Numbered from the stretch's first letter, positions 44,436 to 54,142 are shown. The stretch is 64,000 bases of DNA from Xanthomonas campestris pv. badrii (GCF_012848175.1 NZ_CP051651.1:4657501-4721500); one strand, 5' to 3'. The notes: generated from the sequence alone by a model not told the origin. Translations and numbers: made by a program.

Positions 44436-45731
44436 ATGCCAGCTCAACCGATGCCTGCAGCCCGTCCCGTCGCCATTCTGGGCGGCGTTCGTATCCCGTT
44501 CTGCCGTCAGAACACCGCATACGCGGACGTGGGCAACCTGGGCATGTCGGTGCGCACGCTGGGCGCGCTGGTCGAGCGCTTCGGCCTGCATGGTCAGCAA
44601 TTGGGCGAAGTGGCGATGGGGGCAGTGATCAAGCACTCTTCGGACTGGAACCTGGCCCGCGAGGCGGCGCTGTCGTCGGGCCTGTCGCCGCTGACCCCGG
44701 GCATCACCCTGCAGCGCGCCTGCGGCACCAGCCTGGATTCGGTGATCACCATCGCCAACAAGATCGCGCTGGGACAGATCGACTCAGGCATCGGCGGCGG
44801 CTCGGATACCACCTCCGAAGTGCCGATCGTGTACGGCAAGAAACTGCGCGCACGGCTGCTGGCCGCCAACCGCGCCAAGGCCACCGGCGACAAGCTCAAG
44901 ACACTGCTGCGCGGCTTCAAGCTGAGCGAACTCAAGCCCGAGTTCCCCGGTGTGGCCGAGCCGCGCACCGGCAAGAGCATGGGCGACCACTGCGAAGACA
45001 TGGCCAAGGAATGGAACATCTCGCGCGACTCGCAGGACGAATGGGCGGTGGCCTCGCACCACAAGCTGGCCGCTGCCTATGAGCGCGGCTTCTTCGATTC
45101 GCTGATCGCCCCGTTCCGCGGCGTGTCGCGCGACAACATCCTGCGCGCGGACACCTCGCTGGAAAAACTCGCCACGCTGCGCCCGGCCTTCGACAAGACC
45201 TCCGGCCGCGGCACGCTCACCGCCGCCAATTCCACCCCGCTGACCGATGGCGCCGCCGCGGTGCTGCTGTCCAGCGAGGCCTGGGCGCTGGCGCATGGCC
45301 ACACGCCGATGGCCTACCTGCGCGATGCGCAGGTGTCGGCGGTGGATTTCGTGCATGGCGAGGGCCTGCTGATGGCGCCGACCATCGCGGTGCCGCAGAT
45401 GCTGGCGCGCCAGGGCCTGACCCTGCAGGACTTCGACATCTACGAAATCCACGAAGCTTTTGCCGCACAGGTGCTGTGCACGCTGCGCGCCTGGGAAAGC
45501 GAGGATTACTGCCGCACCCGGCTGGGCCTGGACGCGCCGCTGGGTCGCATCGATCCGGACAAGATCAACCCCTTGGGCTCGTCGCTGGCCACCGGTCACC
45601 CGTTCGCCGCCACCGGCGCGCGCGTGGTGGCCACCGCCGCCAAGCAACTGGAAGAACGCGGCGGCGGCCGCGCGCTGATTTCGATCTGCACTGCCGGCGG
45701 CATGGGCGTGGTGGCGATCGTCGAGCGCTAG
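44436..45731 (+). CDS. Thiolase (acetyl-CoA C-acyltransferase, FadI-like)
   Basis: The 431-residue protein has the thiolase catalytic residues: the acyl-binding Cys in LQRACGTSLDSV, the His in EIHEAFAAQVL, the NPLGSSLATGHPFAATGARV block, and the second Cys in SICTAGGMGV. Length and the insert around LRARLLAANRAKATGDKLKT match long-chain FadI-like thiolases rather than biosynthetic AtoB. The reaction is the last step of fatty acid beta-oxidation. No fadJ-like gene is adjacent in the window. The ATG at 44436 follows 88 bases after the divergent gene; ATG 44451 is an alternative. Confidence 0.9.
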   Translation: MPAQPMPAARPVAILGGVRIPFCRQNTAYADVGNLGMSVRTLGALVERFGLHGQQLGEVAMGAVIKHSSDWNLAREAALSSGLSPLTPGITLQRACGTSLDSVITIANKIALGQIDSGIGGGSDTTSEVPIVYGKKLRARLLAANRAKATGDKLKTLLRGFKLSELKPEFPGVAEPRTGKSMGDHCEDMAKEWNISRDSQDEWAVASHHKLAAAYERGFFDSLIAPFRGVSRDNILRADTSLEKLATLRPAFDKTSGRGTLTAANSTPLTDGAAAVLLSSEAWALAHGHTPMAYLRDAQVSAVDFVHGEGLLMAPTIAVPQMLARQGLTLQDFDIYEIHEAFAAQVLCTLRAWESEDYCRTRLGLDAPLGRIDPDKINPLGSSLATGHPFAATGARVVATAAKQLEERGGGRALISICTAGGMGVVAIVER

Positions 45732-45750
45732 GCTGCTGCGCAGCCTGGGA

Positions 45751-45831
45751 TTGGGCATTCGGGATTCGGGATTCGCAAAGGCGAAACCCGCTCTTGCCAA
45801 TCCCCACTGCCGAATCCCGAATCCCCAATCT
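45751..45831. repeat. Inverted cluster of GATTCGG/CCGAATC units
   Basis: Units of CGGGATT (three) in the left arm face CGAATCC/AATCCCC units in the right arm, giving a long inverted repeat, ATTCGGGATTCGG against CCGAATCCCGAAT, around a 40-base loop. It is related to the GATTCCC arrays at 26151 and 32348. It lies between the thiolase stop and a small membrane protein gene, where it could act as a transcript end. Confidence 0.75.
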
Positions 45832-45845
45832 GCAAGGACGCATGG

Positions 45846-46391
45846 ATGTCGAACGATGTGCAGCACGAGCCACCCAGTCTGTATCTGCCGCCGGCAAACG
45901 GCGATGTGTGGCGCGAGGGCGATGAGCTGGTGTGCACGCCGGGCGCCAACCTGCCGCCGCGCTGCGTGAAGTGCAATGCGCCAGCGGATATGCCTCCGCG
46001 CCGCTACATCTTTCATTGGCACCACCCGGTGATCTATGCCGCGCTGCTGCTGGGCGTACTGCCGTACCTGATCCTGGCGATCGCGCTGCGCAAGCGCAGC
46101 GGGCATGTGCTGACCTTGTGCCGCCTGCATGAGCGCCGTCGGGTGCGCTATGTCGCTGTGGCGCTGGCCTCGGTGCTGGCGCTGCTGGTGTGCGGCCTGT
46201 CGCTGCACAGCGAGTTCCGCTGGGTGATCGGCAGTGCGGTGATGGCGGCGATGCTGCTGGTGGGCAGGCTGGGGTCGCGGGTGTTGTCGCCGCGATCGAT
46301 CGGTGATTGGCAGGTCCGTTATCTTGGGGCCTGCGATGCGTTTCTGCAGGACCTGCCGCCACCACCGCCCGCTGGCTGGCGCGGCAACTGA
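45846..46391 (+). CDS. Small membrane protein with Cys pair, unknown function
   Basis: The 181-residue protein has an N-terminal soluble part with a CVKCNAPA zinc-ribbon-like pair, then hydrophobic helices (VIYAALLLGVLPYLILAIAL, VAVALASVLALLVCGLSL, VIGSAVMAAMLLVGRL), so it is an inner membrane protein. A basic segment, RKRSGHVLTLCRLHERRR, carries a third Cys. I do not recognise a named family. The ATG at 45846 follows the inverted repeat by about 14 bases. No function can be given. Confidence 0.7.
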   Translation: MSNDVQHEPPSLYLPPANGDVWREGDELVCTPGANLPPRCVKCNAPADMPPRRYIFHWHHPVIYAALLLGVLPYLILAIALRKRSGHVLTLCRLHERRRVRYVAVALASVLALLVCGLSLHSEFRWVIGSAVMAAMLLVGRLGSRVLSPRSIGDWQVRYLGACDAFLQDLPPPPPAGWRGN

Positions 46392-46585
46392 TCGGATCTG
46401 GCGTCAGGCACTCCACACCGGTGGCCGGTTGCACACGCCAAGCCGTTCTCCGGCATGCGGCTGCGTGAGTGCTTGTGCAGGATGTTCTCGTAGCGGCCAG
46501 GCGAGCGCATGCGTCGACGTATCAGTCATCGCCAACCCGCCAATGCTGTCCTACGCCGCTCCCGGCCGGGAGCGGCGCGCGCCGG

Positions 46586-47851
46586 TCAAGGCAGGCGATC
46601 GTCCGGTGCGAGCGGATCGGACGCAGGCGTGGTGCCGACCGCGACGAGCGGCCCGCGCGGCGACTGCTGTGGCATGCCTTCGATCACCGGCTCGCCGCGC
46701 GCCGCGCGCAGCGCATTGGCGTAGCAATGCTGGGCCGACAGCAGATCGCCGGCGGCGGCAAACCCGTGTCCCAACTCTTCCCAGGCATCGCCGCCGGCAC
46801 CATTGGCAAGCGCGCGATGCAGGAATTCTTCGGCCTGCGACCACTGCTGTTGGTGGCGCGCAAGGCGTGCCAGCGTCAACAGCAAGCCCGGGCTGTCCGG
46901 ATACTGGGTCAGCCAACGCTGCGCGCTGGCACGGCGCGAATCGTATTTTTCCAGCGGCAGCACCCCGTACAGGCGCACCAGCGATTCGTCCCATTGCGTC
47001 TCCAGCGCCTGTTCCAGGCTGTGCACGGCGGCATCGTCCCAATGCAGCACGGCGGCGCGGTGCGCATAGGCGCCGACCACCGCCGGGTGGGTGCGCAGCG
47101 ACTTGGGCAGCGCTTCCCAACGTTCGGCCAGCGCATTGGCGTCGCCGGCCTGCAGCAGGGCCTGTTCGGCCAATGTGGCCTCCAGCGCGCTGTAGGCTTC
47201 CGGCGGCAGCACCGCCTGCTGGCGCAGTGCGCCCAGCTGGCCGTAGGCCTCGTCGGCACGCCCGATCTGGGTCAGCGCATGCGTGCGCAGCAGCAGCCCG
47301 CGCGCCGGCAGCGGCTGCGCGCCGGCGGCATCCAGCGCATTGATCGCCTCGATCGGGTGCTGGCGTGCCAGATGGCGCTCCCCCTGCAACAGGGCATGGG
47401 CGGTGGGATCGCGCTCGGCCAGCTGTTGGGCCAGCGCATTGGCTGCCGTCTCGTCGCCGCGCGCATCGGCCACCCGCACCGCACTGGCCAGCGCAATGCC
47501 GCTGACTTCCTCGTCTTCGCTGGCATTGACCAATAGCCGCTCGGCGCGCTGCCACTGGCCGTGATCGGCGGCGCGCAGGCCTTCGATCAGGCGCGCGCGG
47601 CCCTTCTTGCGCCGGTACTTGCCCCACACGCGAAACGGCAGGCTGATCAAGGTCCACAGCAACCACAGCACCAGCAGCGCGATGATCAGGATCAACACCG
47701 CCTGCGGCATCGCGGCGCGGTAGTCGTTGCCACCGACGCTGACCACCACGGTGCCCAGGTCGTAACTGGTCTGGTGCGAGAGCCACTGCGCACCCAGCAC
47801 GCCCAGCGCCACGGCAACCAGCAGGATCAGCACGGTACGCAACACTTTCAT
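46586..47851 (-). CDS. hemY: HemY-type TPR membrane protein
   Basis: The 421-residue protein has two N-terminal membrane helices (VLILLVAVALGVLGAQWL and AVLILIIALLVLWLLWTLI), separated by a short periplasmic loop, as in HemY_N. The remainder is tetratricopeptide-like (for example QWQRAERLLVNASEDEEVSG and ALQTYPDSPGLLL-like repeats). In E. coli hemY follows hemX and hemD and is linked to haem synthesis; the biochemical role is debated. It begins at an ATG overlapping the hemX stop (47848-47851), fitting one operon hemD-hemX-hemY. Confidence 0.92.
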   Translation of the reverse strand: MKVLRTVLILLVAVALGVLGAQWLSHQTSYDLGTVVVSVGGNDYRAAMPQAVLILIIALLVLWLLWTLISLPFRVWGKYRRKKGRARLIEGLRAADHGQWQRAERLLVNASEDEEVSGIALASAVRVADARGDETAANALAQQLAERDPTAHALLQGERHLARQHPIEAINALDAAGAQPLPARGLLLRTHALTQIGRADEAYGQLGALRQQAVLPPEAYSALEATLAEQALLQAGDANALAERWEALPKSLRTHPAVVGAYAHRAAVLHWDDAAVHSLEQALETQWDESLVRLYGVLPLEKYDSRRASAQRWLTQYPDSPGLLLTLARLARHQQQWSQAEEFLHRALANGAGGDAWEELGHGFAAAGDLLSAQHCYANALRAARGEPVIEGMPQQSPRGPLVAVGTTPASDPLAPDDRLP

Positions 47852-48825
47852 TGGGTGGATCTCCCTTCACGCATGGCCTGCAGTTGCAGCAGGGTGGTGC
47901 CCAGTTCCGGCAGTTGCGGACGCAGCGGCGCTTGTTGCAAGGCGCGCAGGCGCGATCGCACCTGCGCCCGTTGCGGTGAATCCGGCCATAGCCGGGTGGT
48001 CCAGGTGTCCACGCGGCGTAGCGCCTGGGCAAGGCCCTGTGCATCGCCACGCTCGGCGGCGGCGCGGGCCAGGCTGAGTTCGATCTGCAACGCGTCGCCG
48101 GCAGCGTGGCGCTCGCCCCCGGTCAGCAGCGCATCGCCGCGGCTGGGGCGGATCTCCACCAGCGGCGCCAGCACTTTCTGCCACCACGGCCGCCCCGCGT
48201 CGCTGGCCTGCGCGGTCTGCTCCGGCAGGCGCTGCAGATCGGCGGCAATGCGGTCCAGGGTCTGCCCCAGCTGGGCCTGCGGGCCGGCACCGAGGCGATC
48301 CAGCGCGTCGCGTTCTTGCACCAGTGCCTGGCGCAGGTTGAGATAGCCCGGATCATCGATGCCGTTGAGCGCGCCATTGGCCAGCGCGTACGCGCGGCGT
48401 GCGCCATCGGCGTCGCCGGCGATGCTGAGCCGCTGCTGGCCCAACCGCAGCAGCAGTTCCACTTCATCCAGCCGCAGTGCCTGGGCGCCGTGGCGGTTGG
48501 GATCGGCCAGTTTCTGCACGGTTTCTTCGAGCAGCGCGCTGCGCTGGCTCAGGCCCAGCATCTCGTCGCGCAACACGCGATTGGTGGCGGCCGCGTCCTG
48601 CAGGCGCTCGTTGGCCAGCCGTTGATCGCGTCGCAGCGTTTCCAGCAGTTGCTGCGTGCCGTCCCAGCGCTGTTGCTGCGCCTGTGCCGCCTGCAACTGC
48701 GCTGCGTGATGGCCCTGCCACGCGCGCCAGCCGAGAAACAGCGCCACGCCCACGGCCAGCACGGCGATCGCCAGCAGCAGCCAGGCCCAGGGAACGCGTC
48801 GCGCGGGAGCGGGCATTTCGGTCAT
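47848..48825 (-). CDS. hemX: HemX-like membrane protein (uroporphyrinogen III C-methyltransferase-like annotation)
   Basis: The protein of about 325 residues has one N-terminal membrane helix (VPWAWLLLAIAVLAVGVALF) followed by a long alpha-helical and coiled-coil region (QLQAAQAQQQRWDGTQQLLE, then LLETLRRDQRLANERLQDAA). ATG 48825 has a ribosome site (CGAGGA) at good distance; an upstream GTG at 48831 lacks one. HemX family members are often called methyltransferases, yet no SAM-binding motif is visible, so the label is doubtful. It is translationally coupled to hemY. Confidence 0.88.
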   Translation of the reverse strand: MTEMPAPARRVPWAWLLLAIAVLAVGVALFLGWRAWQGHHAAQLQAAQAQQQRWDGTQQLLETLRRDQRLANERLQDAAATNRVLRDEMLGLSQRSALLEETVQKLADPNRHGAQALRLDEVELLLRLGQQRLSIAGDADGARRAYALANGALNGIDDPGYLNLRQALVQERDALDRLGAGPQAQLGQTLDRIAADLQRLPEQTAQASDAGRPWWQKVLAPLVEIRPSRGDALLTGGERHAAGDALQIELSLARAAAERGDAQGLAQALRRVDTWTTRLWPDSPQRAQVRSRLRALQQAPLRPQLPELGTTLLQLQAMREGRSTQ

Positions 48826-48928
48826 TCGCACATCCTCGGATGGTCGCCACTGGCGCGGGCGCCGCAGTCATCGGCCACAGCATGGCGTGCGTCGGCGGAC
48901 GCCTGCAAGCCGCGCTCGAGTTCGCAGT

Positions 48929-49699
48929 TCAGCAAGGTCGCGGTGGTGTCATGACGGCGGCGGCGGCCTGAGCCAGTTGCGCCGGCAATGGACCATCGGC
49001 GCGCACCACATGATCGAATCCGGCTGCGCGCGCGGATGCGCACATGCGCTCGCTGGAGGCGACGACCGGACGTTGCCGCCACGCGTCGGTCAGCGTGCTT
49101 GGCAGTTGCTGCAGGACCAGCGTCAGCGCCTCGCCACTGCTCAGCGCCAGCACGCTGCGCGGCAATGCCGTCACCAGCGCCTGCACCGCCGCGCGGCGCA
49201 GAGGCAGCGCAACGCGCTGATACACCTCGGCGCGCAGGATGCGGGCGCCGCGCTGCTCCAGCGCCGGAGCGAGCATGCCGCGGCCCCCGGGTGCGGTGAT
49301 CAGCCCCACCGTCTGCAGCGGCGGCTGGAACAGCGGCAGGGCGAGCAGGCCTTCGCTGTCCATGCGGGCCGGGCGGGTCACCGCGTCGACGCCACAGGCA
49401 TGCAGCGCGCGTGCGGTGCCTTCGCCCACGCTGACCCAGTGCGCCTGCGGCGGCCGGCGCAAGGGAGCGAGCCGCTGCGCGGCCTGCACTGCGGCGGGGC
49501 TGGTGAATACCACGATGGGTGCCTGCACCGCCTGCTGCAACGCGCTGCGCGCCGGCGCGGTGTCGTTGGTCTGCAGGCGCCATGGCGACAGTGCGAGCAC
49601 GCGCCCGCCGTGGCGCGCGGCGGCCCGCCGCAACGGCGCATGCTCGCCGCTGGGGCGCAGCGAAATCAGGGTCCAGCTGGCGGTGGCCGTGCGGGTCAT
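48929..49699 (-). CDS. hemD: Uroporphyrinogen-III synthase
   Basis: The protein of about 256 residues starts at ATG 49699 (MTRTATASWTLISLRPSGEH). HemD is poorly conserved, but the pattern is clear: a first domain with PIVVFTSPAAVQAAQRL, VSVGEGTARALHACGV and GLITAPGGRGMLAPALEQRG, then VYQRVALPL and SVLALSSGEALTLVLQQLP. It closes and inverts hydroxymethylbilane to uroporphyrinogen III for haem and sirohaem. It heads the hemD-hemX-hemY run, with a gap of 103 bases to hemX. The hemC gene is not in the window. Confidence 0.9.
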   Translation of the reverse strand: MTRTATASWTLISLRPSGEHAPLRRAAARHGGRVLALSPWRLQTNDTAPARSALQQAVQAPIVVFTSPAAVQAAQRLAPLRRPPQAHWVSVGEGTARALHACGVDAVTRPARMDSEGLLALPLFQPPLQTVGLITAPGGRGMLAPALEQRGARILRAEVYQRVALPLRRAAVQALVTALPRSVLALSSGEALTLVLQQLPSTLTDAWRQRPVVASSERMCASARAAGFDHVVRADGPLPAQLAQAAAAVMTPPRPC

Positions 49700-49908
49700 G
49701 CGGTGATTATGCGAGAGCATCGCCCTCGTGCGCGTCCGGGCGAGGCATCCGCGTGATGGACCAGCCGGGCGCGCACAGGCGGATGGGGTATGCACCGCGG
49801 TGCGGCGCCTACAGGGCGTTTGTGAGACCTGAATCTCATTTCGTTCCCTCTTGCAAATCCGCCCGATCGCGCCACGATCGGCCACGACAACCGAGCTGGA
49901 GTGGCGCC

Positions 49909-50718
49909 GTGATCAAGTCCTATCTCATCAACATGCAGCGCAGCGGCGACCGGCTGCAGGCGATGTCGGCGCGGTTCCAGGCGCTGGGCCTGCCGTTCGA
50001 GCGTCTACCCGCAGTCGACGGCGCCACCTTGACGCCCGAGCAGATCGCCGCGTTCGTGCGTGAGCGTCCGCTGGAAGGATCCGGCGATGGCTACAGCAGC
50101 GGCCCGCGTCGCTGGACCGCCTCCAACATCGGCTGCTTCCTGAGTCACCAGGCGGCCTGGCGCATCGCCGCAGATTCCGACGATGCCTACACCGCCATCT
50201 TCGAAGACGATATGCACCTGTCCGATGCATTGCCGGCGCTGTTGCGCAACACCGACTGGCTCCCGCCCGGCAACAGCATCGTGCGGCTGGAGCCGTCCTA
50301 CAACCGGATCAAGCGCGATGCCAAGGTGACCGAGATCGCCGGCCGCCAATTGCGCCTGGTGCGGCCATCGCGCCACCAGCATTGCTGGCCGGTGTGCGCC
50401 GGCGCACTGATCATCAGCCGCGATGCGGCGCGCTTGCTGCTTGCCGCCGATGCGCGCTGGCACACCATGGCCGACATCTTTCTGTTCGGCTGGAACGAGT
50501 CGCCGGTGGCGCATCAGCTGGCCACCTACCAGCTCTCCCCGGCGGCCTGCATCCAGGACAAGTTCTTCCATGCAGCGCCGGAGCAGATCGTGTTCACCAG
50601 CACCATCGATGCGCCGTTGACCCAGGCACAGAAGCAGCGCAGCGCACAGTGGAAGGCCAAGGCCACCGCACTGCTGCGGGTGGCGCAGGGCTACCGCAAG
50701 GTGGTATTTGCCCCCTGA
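49909..50718 (+). CDS. Glycosyltransferase family 25-like protein
   Basis: The GTG at 49909 (ribosome site CTGGAG) starts MIKSYLINMQRSGDRLQAMS, the typical GT25 start (Y-x-I-N-L-x-R). DNA reads on with FERLPAVDGATLT, IGCFLSHQAAWRIA, and the metal-binding-like AIFEDDMHLSDAL, then a later AGALIISRDAARLLL. The family adds galactose or similar sugars to lipooligosaccharide; 269 residues is usual. It is alone between hemD and a thioesterase, not in an LPS cluster, so the acceptor is not known. Activity is inferred from the E-D-D motif. Confidence 0.88.
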   Translation: MIKSYLINMQRSGDRLQAMSARFQALGLPFERLPAVDGATLTPEQIAAFVRERPLEGSGDGYSSGPRRWTASNIGCFLSHQAAWRIAADSDDAYTAIFEDDMHLSDALPALLRNTDWLPPGNSIVRLEPSYNRIKRDAKVTEIAGRQLRLVRPSRHQHCWPVCAGALIISRDAARLLLAADARWHTMADIFLFGWNESPVAHQLATYQLSPAACIQDKFFHAAPEQIVFTSTIDAPLTQAQKQRSAQWKAKATALLRVAQGYRKVVFAP

Positions 50719-50977
50719 AAACACCGATGCAGCGCGTGCGCGCTGCAAACGCTGGAGTCATCGCGCCTGCGCATGCAGGCCACGCGCGCGGTCAGCGGTG
50801 CCCGACCTGCGATTCGCCAGCGACCAGCGCGCGGGTTCGACACGGTCTGGGCACCACCGGTCAGAACGCGATGCTGCACGCGTTCACCATGCGGTACCGC
50901 ATGTCATCTCCCTGCACAAGACGCTCGCCGGACATTGCGGCATGATGCCGCCCTTCGCCGTCTTCCCGCCTTCGTCG

Positions 50978-51448
50978 ATGATTCCTACGTGCACGCTCGC
51001 ATCCGCCCTGCAGTCGCTGCAGCAGCAATTCATCGCCATGCCGCCGGTGCTGTCGATGGGCATCGCCGTCGATGGACTGCACGACGGCGCCTTGCGCCTG
51101 CGTGCGCCGCTGCAGGCCAACGTCAACGACAAGGCCAATGCGTTCGGTGGCAGCCTGGCGTCGCTGATGACGCTGGCCGGCTGGGGCTGGCTGACGCTGC
51201 AGCTGCAACTGGCCGGGCACGACGCCGACGTCTATGTGGCCGATAGCCAGTTGCGTTACGTGGCACCGGTGTACGAAGAACTGGTGGCCGACGCGGCGCC
51301 CTCCGAACTGGGCGGCTGGGAGGCGTTTCTGGCCACCTTCCGGCAGCGCGGCAAGGCGCGGATCGGCATGCGCGCGCAGATCGCGCTGGGCTCGGGAACG
51401 GCCGCGGCCACCTTGAGCGGGCGTTTCGTGGCGTTCCCGAAACGGTAG
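50978..51448 (+). CDS. Thioesterase-domain protein (YiiD C-terminal type)
   Basis: The ATG at 50978 (MIPTCTLASALQSLQQQFIA) gives 156 residues; ATG 50942 or 50945 would add twelve or so. The pattern LSMGIAVDGLHDGALRLRAP, NDKANAFGGSLASLMTLAGW and QLRYVAPVYEELVADA matches the PF09500 YiiD_C hotdog thioesterase-like family. The Asn/Gly block takes the place of the usual hotdog HGG motif. The substrate is unknown. It is followed closely by a small exported protein. Confidence 0.82.
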   Translation: MIPTCTLASALQSLQQQFIAMPPVLSMGIAVDGLHDGALRLRAPLQANVNDKANAFGGSLASLMTLAGWGWLTLQLQLAGHDADVYVADSQLRYVAPVYEELVADAAPSELGGWEAFLATFRQRGKARIGMRAQIALGSGTAAATLSGRFVAFPKR

Positions 51449-51470
51449 GATGCGGGCTGGATCGGGGGAA

Positions 51471-51899
51471 ATGCGGATGCGTGCAGTCATTGGAGCGGTG
51501 CTCGTGCTGGGGTTGGCGCTGCTGAGCGGGGTGGCCTCGGCCGGCAGCCGGGCGCAGGCGCGTGCGCTGGAAACCACCCAGGCGGCCTACACGGCCGCGG
51601 TGCGCTGGAGCGATTTCGACGCCGCGCAGGGGTTTGTCGAACCGGCCTATGCCCAGGCCCACCCGGTCAGCGACCTGGAACGCTCGCGCTACGAGCAGGT
51701 GCAGATTTCCGGCTACCGCGAGCTGCGGACCGGCGATGACGCCAACGGCGACCTGCGCCGCGAGGTGGAGTTGCGGGTGATCAACCGCAATACCCAGGCC
51801 GAACGGCTGGTGCGCAGCATCGAGATCTGGCGCTGGGATGCCGAGCACAAACGCTGGTGGCTGGCCAGCGGCCTGCCCGATCTGTGGCAGGGCCAATAG
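51471..51899 (+). CDS. Small exported protein of unknown function
   Basis: The ATG at 51471 (ATG 51477 also possible; GGGGG precedes) gives about 142 residues with a signal peptide (VIGAVLVLGLALLSGVASAGS). The mature domain is NTF2-like in look: ALETTQAAYTAAVRWSDFDA, AQGFVEPAYAQAHP, then a beta-rich end with VRSIEIWRWDAEHKRWWLAS. I do not assign a function. Gammaproteobacterial relatives of this size occur as lone periplasmic proteins. Confidence 0.75.
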   Translation: MRMRAVIGAVLVLGLALLSGVASAGSRAQARALETTQAAYTAAVRWSDFDAAQGFVEPAYAQAHPVSDLERSRYEQVQISGYRELRTGDDANGDLRREVELRVINRNTQAERLVRSIEIWRWDAEHKRWWLASGLPDLWQGQ

Positions 51900-51974
51900 C
51901 CCGGCCAGTGTGCGCTGGGCGTCGTGCGTGCCAGCTGTGCGACAATTCCCGCCCGCTCGACTGACCCTGACCCC

Positions 51975-52409
51975 GTGAATTTCGAAGAGCTGCAGGCCTT
52001 TGTCGGCCGCAACCCCATGCTGTCGCTGGCCCTGGTGGGCCTGACCATCGCCCTGATCGTCACCGAGGTTGCGCGCCTGTTCCGCGGCTACCGCGCACTC
52101 AAGCCGGCCGAGCTGACCCGCCTGATCAACAGCGAAGACGCGCTGGTGATCGACCTGTCGCCCAGCGCCGATTTCGAGAAGGGCCATATTGCCGGCAGCC
52201 GCAACGTGGCGCTGGCCAAGTTCGACCCGGCCAGCAAGCTGCTGACCAACGCCAAGGCATCGCCAGTGGTGGTGGTCTGCCGTAGCGGCAACGCCTCTGC
52301 GGGCGCGGCCAAGACGCTGAAGAAGGCCGGCTTCGAGAAGGTGTACTGGCTCGAAGGCGGCGTGGCCGCCTGGCAGATGGCCGAGCTACCACTGATCAAG
52401 GGCCGCTGA
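51975..52409 (+). CDS. Membrane-anchored rhodanese-like protein (YibN type)
   Basis: The GTG at 51975 (MNFEELQAFVGRNPMLSLAL) gives 144 residues with one N-terminal helix and a single rhodanese domain. The active-site loop is VVCRSGNASAG, with the catalytic Cys. Other blocks are ALVIDLSPSADFEKGHIAGS and YWLEGGVAAWQMAELP. Position directly before secB and gpsA matches YibN in E. coli (yibN-grxC-secB-gpsA). It may transfer sulfur or serve as a membrane adaptor; no substrate is known. Confidence 0.9.
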   Translation: MNFEELQAFVGRNPMLSLALVGLTIALIVTEVARLFRGYRALKPAELTRLINSEDALVIDLSPSADFEKGHIAGSRNVALAKFDPASKLLTNAKASPVVVVCRSGNASAGAAKTLKKAGFEKVYWLEGGVAAWQMAELPLIKGR

Positions 52410-52518
52410 TCCGCCTTGTGCGGCAACCGGCACGCCCCCATTGCTGGCGTGAGAGACTCGCGCTTTCACGTCTGCATCACTCAACGCTGCATCCACCGAA
52501 CCGTTTCTGGAGTTAGGA

Positions 52519-53031
52519 ATGTCCGACGAAATCCTCAACGGCGCCGCTGCGCCGGCCGACGCCGCTGCTGGTCCCGCCTTCACCATCGAAAAGATTTACG
52601 TCAAGGACGTGTCCTTCGAATCGCCGAACGCACCGGCAGTGTTCAATGACGCCAATCAGCCCGAGCTGCAGCTGAACCTCAACCAGAAGGTACAGCGCCT
52701 CAACGACAACGCGTTCGAAGTCGTGCTGGCCGTGACCCTGACCTGCACCGCTGGTGGCAAGACCGCCTACGTGGCCGAAGTGCAGCAGGCCGGCGTGTTC
52801 GGCCTGGTCGGCCTGGAGCCGCAGGCGATCGACGTGCTGCTCGGCACCCAGTGCCCGAACATCCTGTTCCCGTACGTGCGCACCCTGGTCAGCGACCTGA
52901 TCCAGGCTGGTGGCTTCCCGCCGTTCTACCTGCAGCCGATCAACTTCGAAGCCCTGTACGCAGAAACCCTGCGTCAGCGTCAGAACGAAGGCACCTCGCT
53001 GGCCGATTCCGAGCCGGCTGGCAACGCCTGA
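52519..53031 (+). CDS. secB: Protein-export chaperone SecB
   Basis: This 170-residue homotetrameric chaperone has the core [19 protein letters not shown], the beta-sheet block [36 protein letters not shown], and the conserved [20 protein letters not shown] with the peptide groove. It keeps preproteins unfolded and passes them to SecA. A ribosome site (GGAGTTAGGA) precedes the ATG. The C-terminal tail carries no zinc-type cysteines and is short and polar, with [11 protein letters not shown]. It is followed after 15 bases by gpsA, a conserved proteobacterial pairing. Confidence 0.96.
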   Translation: MSDEILNGAAAPADAAAGPAFTIEKIYVKDVSFESPNAPAVFNDANQPELQLNLNQKVQRLNDNAFEVVLAVTLTCTAGGKTAYVAEVQQAGVFGLVGLEPQAIDVLLGTQCPNILFPYVRTLVSDLIQAGGFPPFYLQPINFEALYAETLRQRQNEGTSLADSEPAGNA

Positions 53032-53046
53032 GCTGCGGTTGCGCCG

Positions 53047-54072
53047 ATGAGCGATTGGACCCACAAGATCGCCGTTCTCGGCGCCGGTTCCTGGGGCACG
53101 GCCCTGGCCGCGCTGCTCGCCAGGCACGGTCATCCGACCGTACTCTGGGGCCGCGATGCGGCGATGGTGGATACCATCGACCTCACCCACGAGAACGTGC
53201 GTTACCTGCCCGGCATTGCGCTGCCCGACAGTCTGCGTGCCACCACCGACCTGCAGGCGGCCGTCGCCGACGCCACCTGGATTCTGGTGGTGGTGCCCTC
53301 GCATGCCTTCACCGAAACGATCCGGCTGATCGCTCCGTTGCGTCCGGCCAACGCTGGCGTGGCATGGGCGACCAAGGGCTTTGAACCGGGTTCCGGACGC
53401 TTCCTGCATGAAGTGGCGCGCGATCTGCTCGGCCCGGCGGTTCCGCTGGCCGTGGTGACCGGGCCGTCCTTCGCCAAGGAAGTCACGCTCGGCCTGCCGA
53501 CCGCCATCACCGTGCACGGCGACGATGCCGCGTTTGCGCAGGTCGTGGCCGATGCGATGCATGGCCCCACCTTCCGCGCCTACACCGGCGATGACATGGT
53601 GGGTGCCGAACTGGGCGGCGCGATGAAGAACGTGCTGGCCGTGGCCACCGGTGTGGCCGACGGCATGCAGCTTGGCCTCAACGCCCGCGCCGGTTTGATC
53701 ACGCGGGGCTTGAACGAGATGCTGCGTCTGGCCGCGGTGATCGGTGCGCGCCCGGAAACCCTGATGGGGCTGGCCGGGTTGGGCGATCTGGTACTCACCT
53801 GCACCGGCGATCTGTCGCGCAACCGACGGCTGGGCCTGGCGTTGGGCCGCGGGCAGAGTTTGAACGATGCGATCCGCGAGATCGGCCAGGTGGTCGAGTC
53901 GGTGCAGACCGCCGACGAAGTCATGCGCCAGGCCGAGCAGCACGGCATCGAACTGCCGATCTCCAATGCCGTACGCGCGGTCCTGCATGGCGAGATCACG
54001 CCGGAGGCCGGTTTGCAGGGCCTGCTGGCACGCGAGCGCAAGCCCGAGTATCCGCAGACCTTGTTTACCTGA
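53047..54072 (+). CDS. gpsA: Glycerol-3-phosphate dehydrogenase (NAD(P)+)
   Basis: The 341-residue protein shows the NAD(P) Rossmann motif [12 protein letters not shown] at the N-terminus, then [35 protein letters not shown], and the catalytic lysine region [18 protein letters not shown]. The second-domain block [24 protein letters not shown] is diagnostic. It reduces dihydroxyacetone phosphate to sn-glycerol-3-phosphate for phospholipid synthesis and is feedback-inhibited in the family. It is cotranscribed with secB and ends at a terminator 42 bases downstream. Confidence 0.97.
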   Translation: MSDWTHKIAVLGAGSWGTALAALLARHGHPTVLWGRDAAMVDTIDLTHENVRYLPGIALPDSLRATTDLQAAVADATWILVVVPSHAFTETIRLIAPLRPANAGVAWATKGFEPGSGRFLHEVARDLLGPAVPLAVVTGPSFAKEVTLGLPTAITVHGDDAAFAQVVADAMHGPTFRAYTGDDMVGAELGGAMKNVLAVATGVADGMQLGLNARAGLITRGLNEMLRLAAVIGARPETLMGLAGLGDLVLTCTGDLSRNRRLGLALGRGQSLNDAIREIGQVVESVQTADEVMRQAEQHGIELPISNAVRAVLHGEITPEAGLQGLLARERKPEYPQTLFT

Positions 54073-54113
54073 TCAGCTGCATGCCGCTGGCGGCACGTGA
54101 TTGATGTACACAG

Positions 54114-54142
54114 AACGCCCGGCATTGCCGGGCGTTTTGTTT
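54114..54142 (+). terminator. Terminator after gpsA
   Basis: AACGCCCGGC pairs with GCCGGGCGTT over a three-base loop (ATT), followed by TTTGTTT. This is a clear intrinsic terminator for the secB-gpsA operon. From 54143 to 54421 no gene is seen. Confidence 0.93.

Noticed and set aside
47848..48825. Uroporphyrinogen III C-methyltransferase activity of HemX
   Set aside because: No SAM-binding motif is visible; the protein is one membrane helix plus coiled coil, so only the family name is kept.
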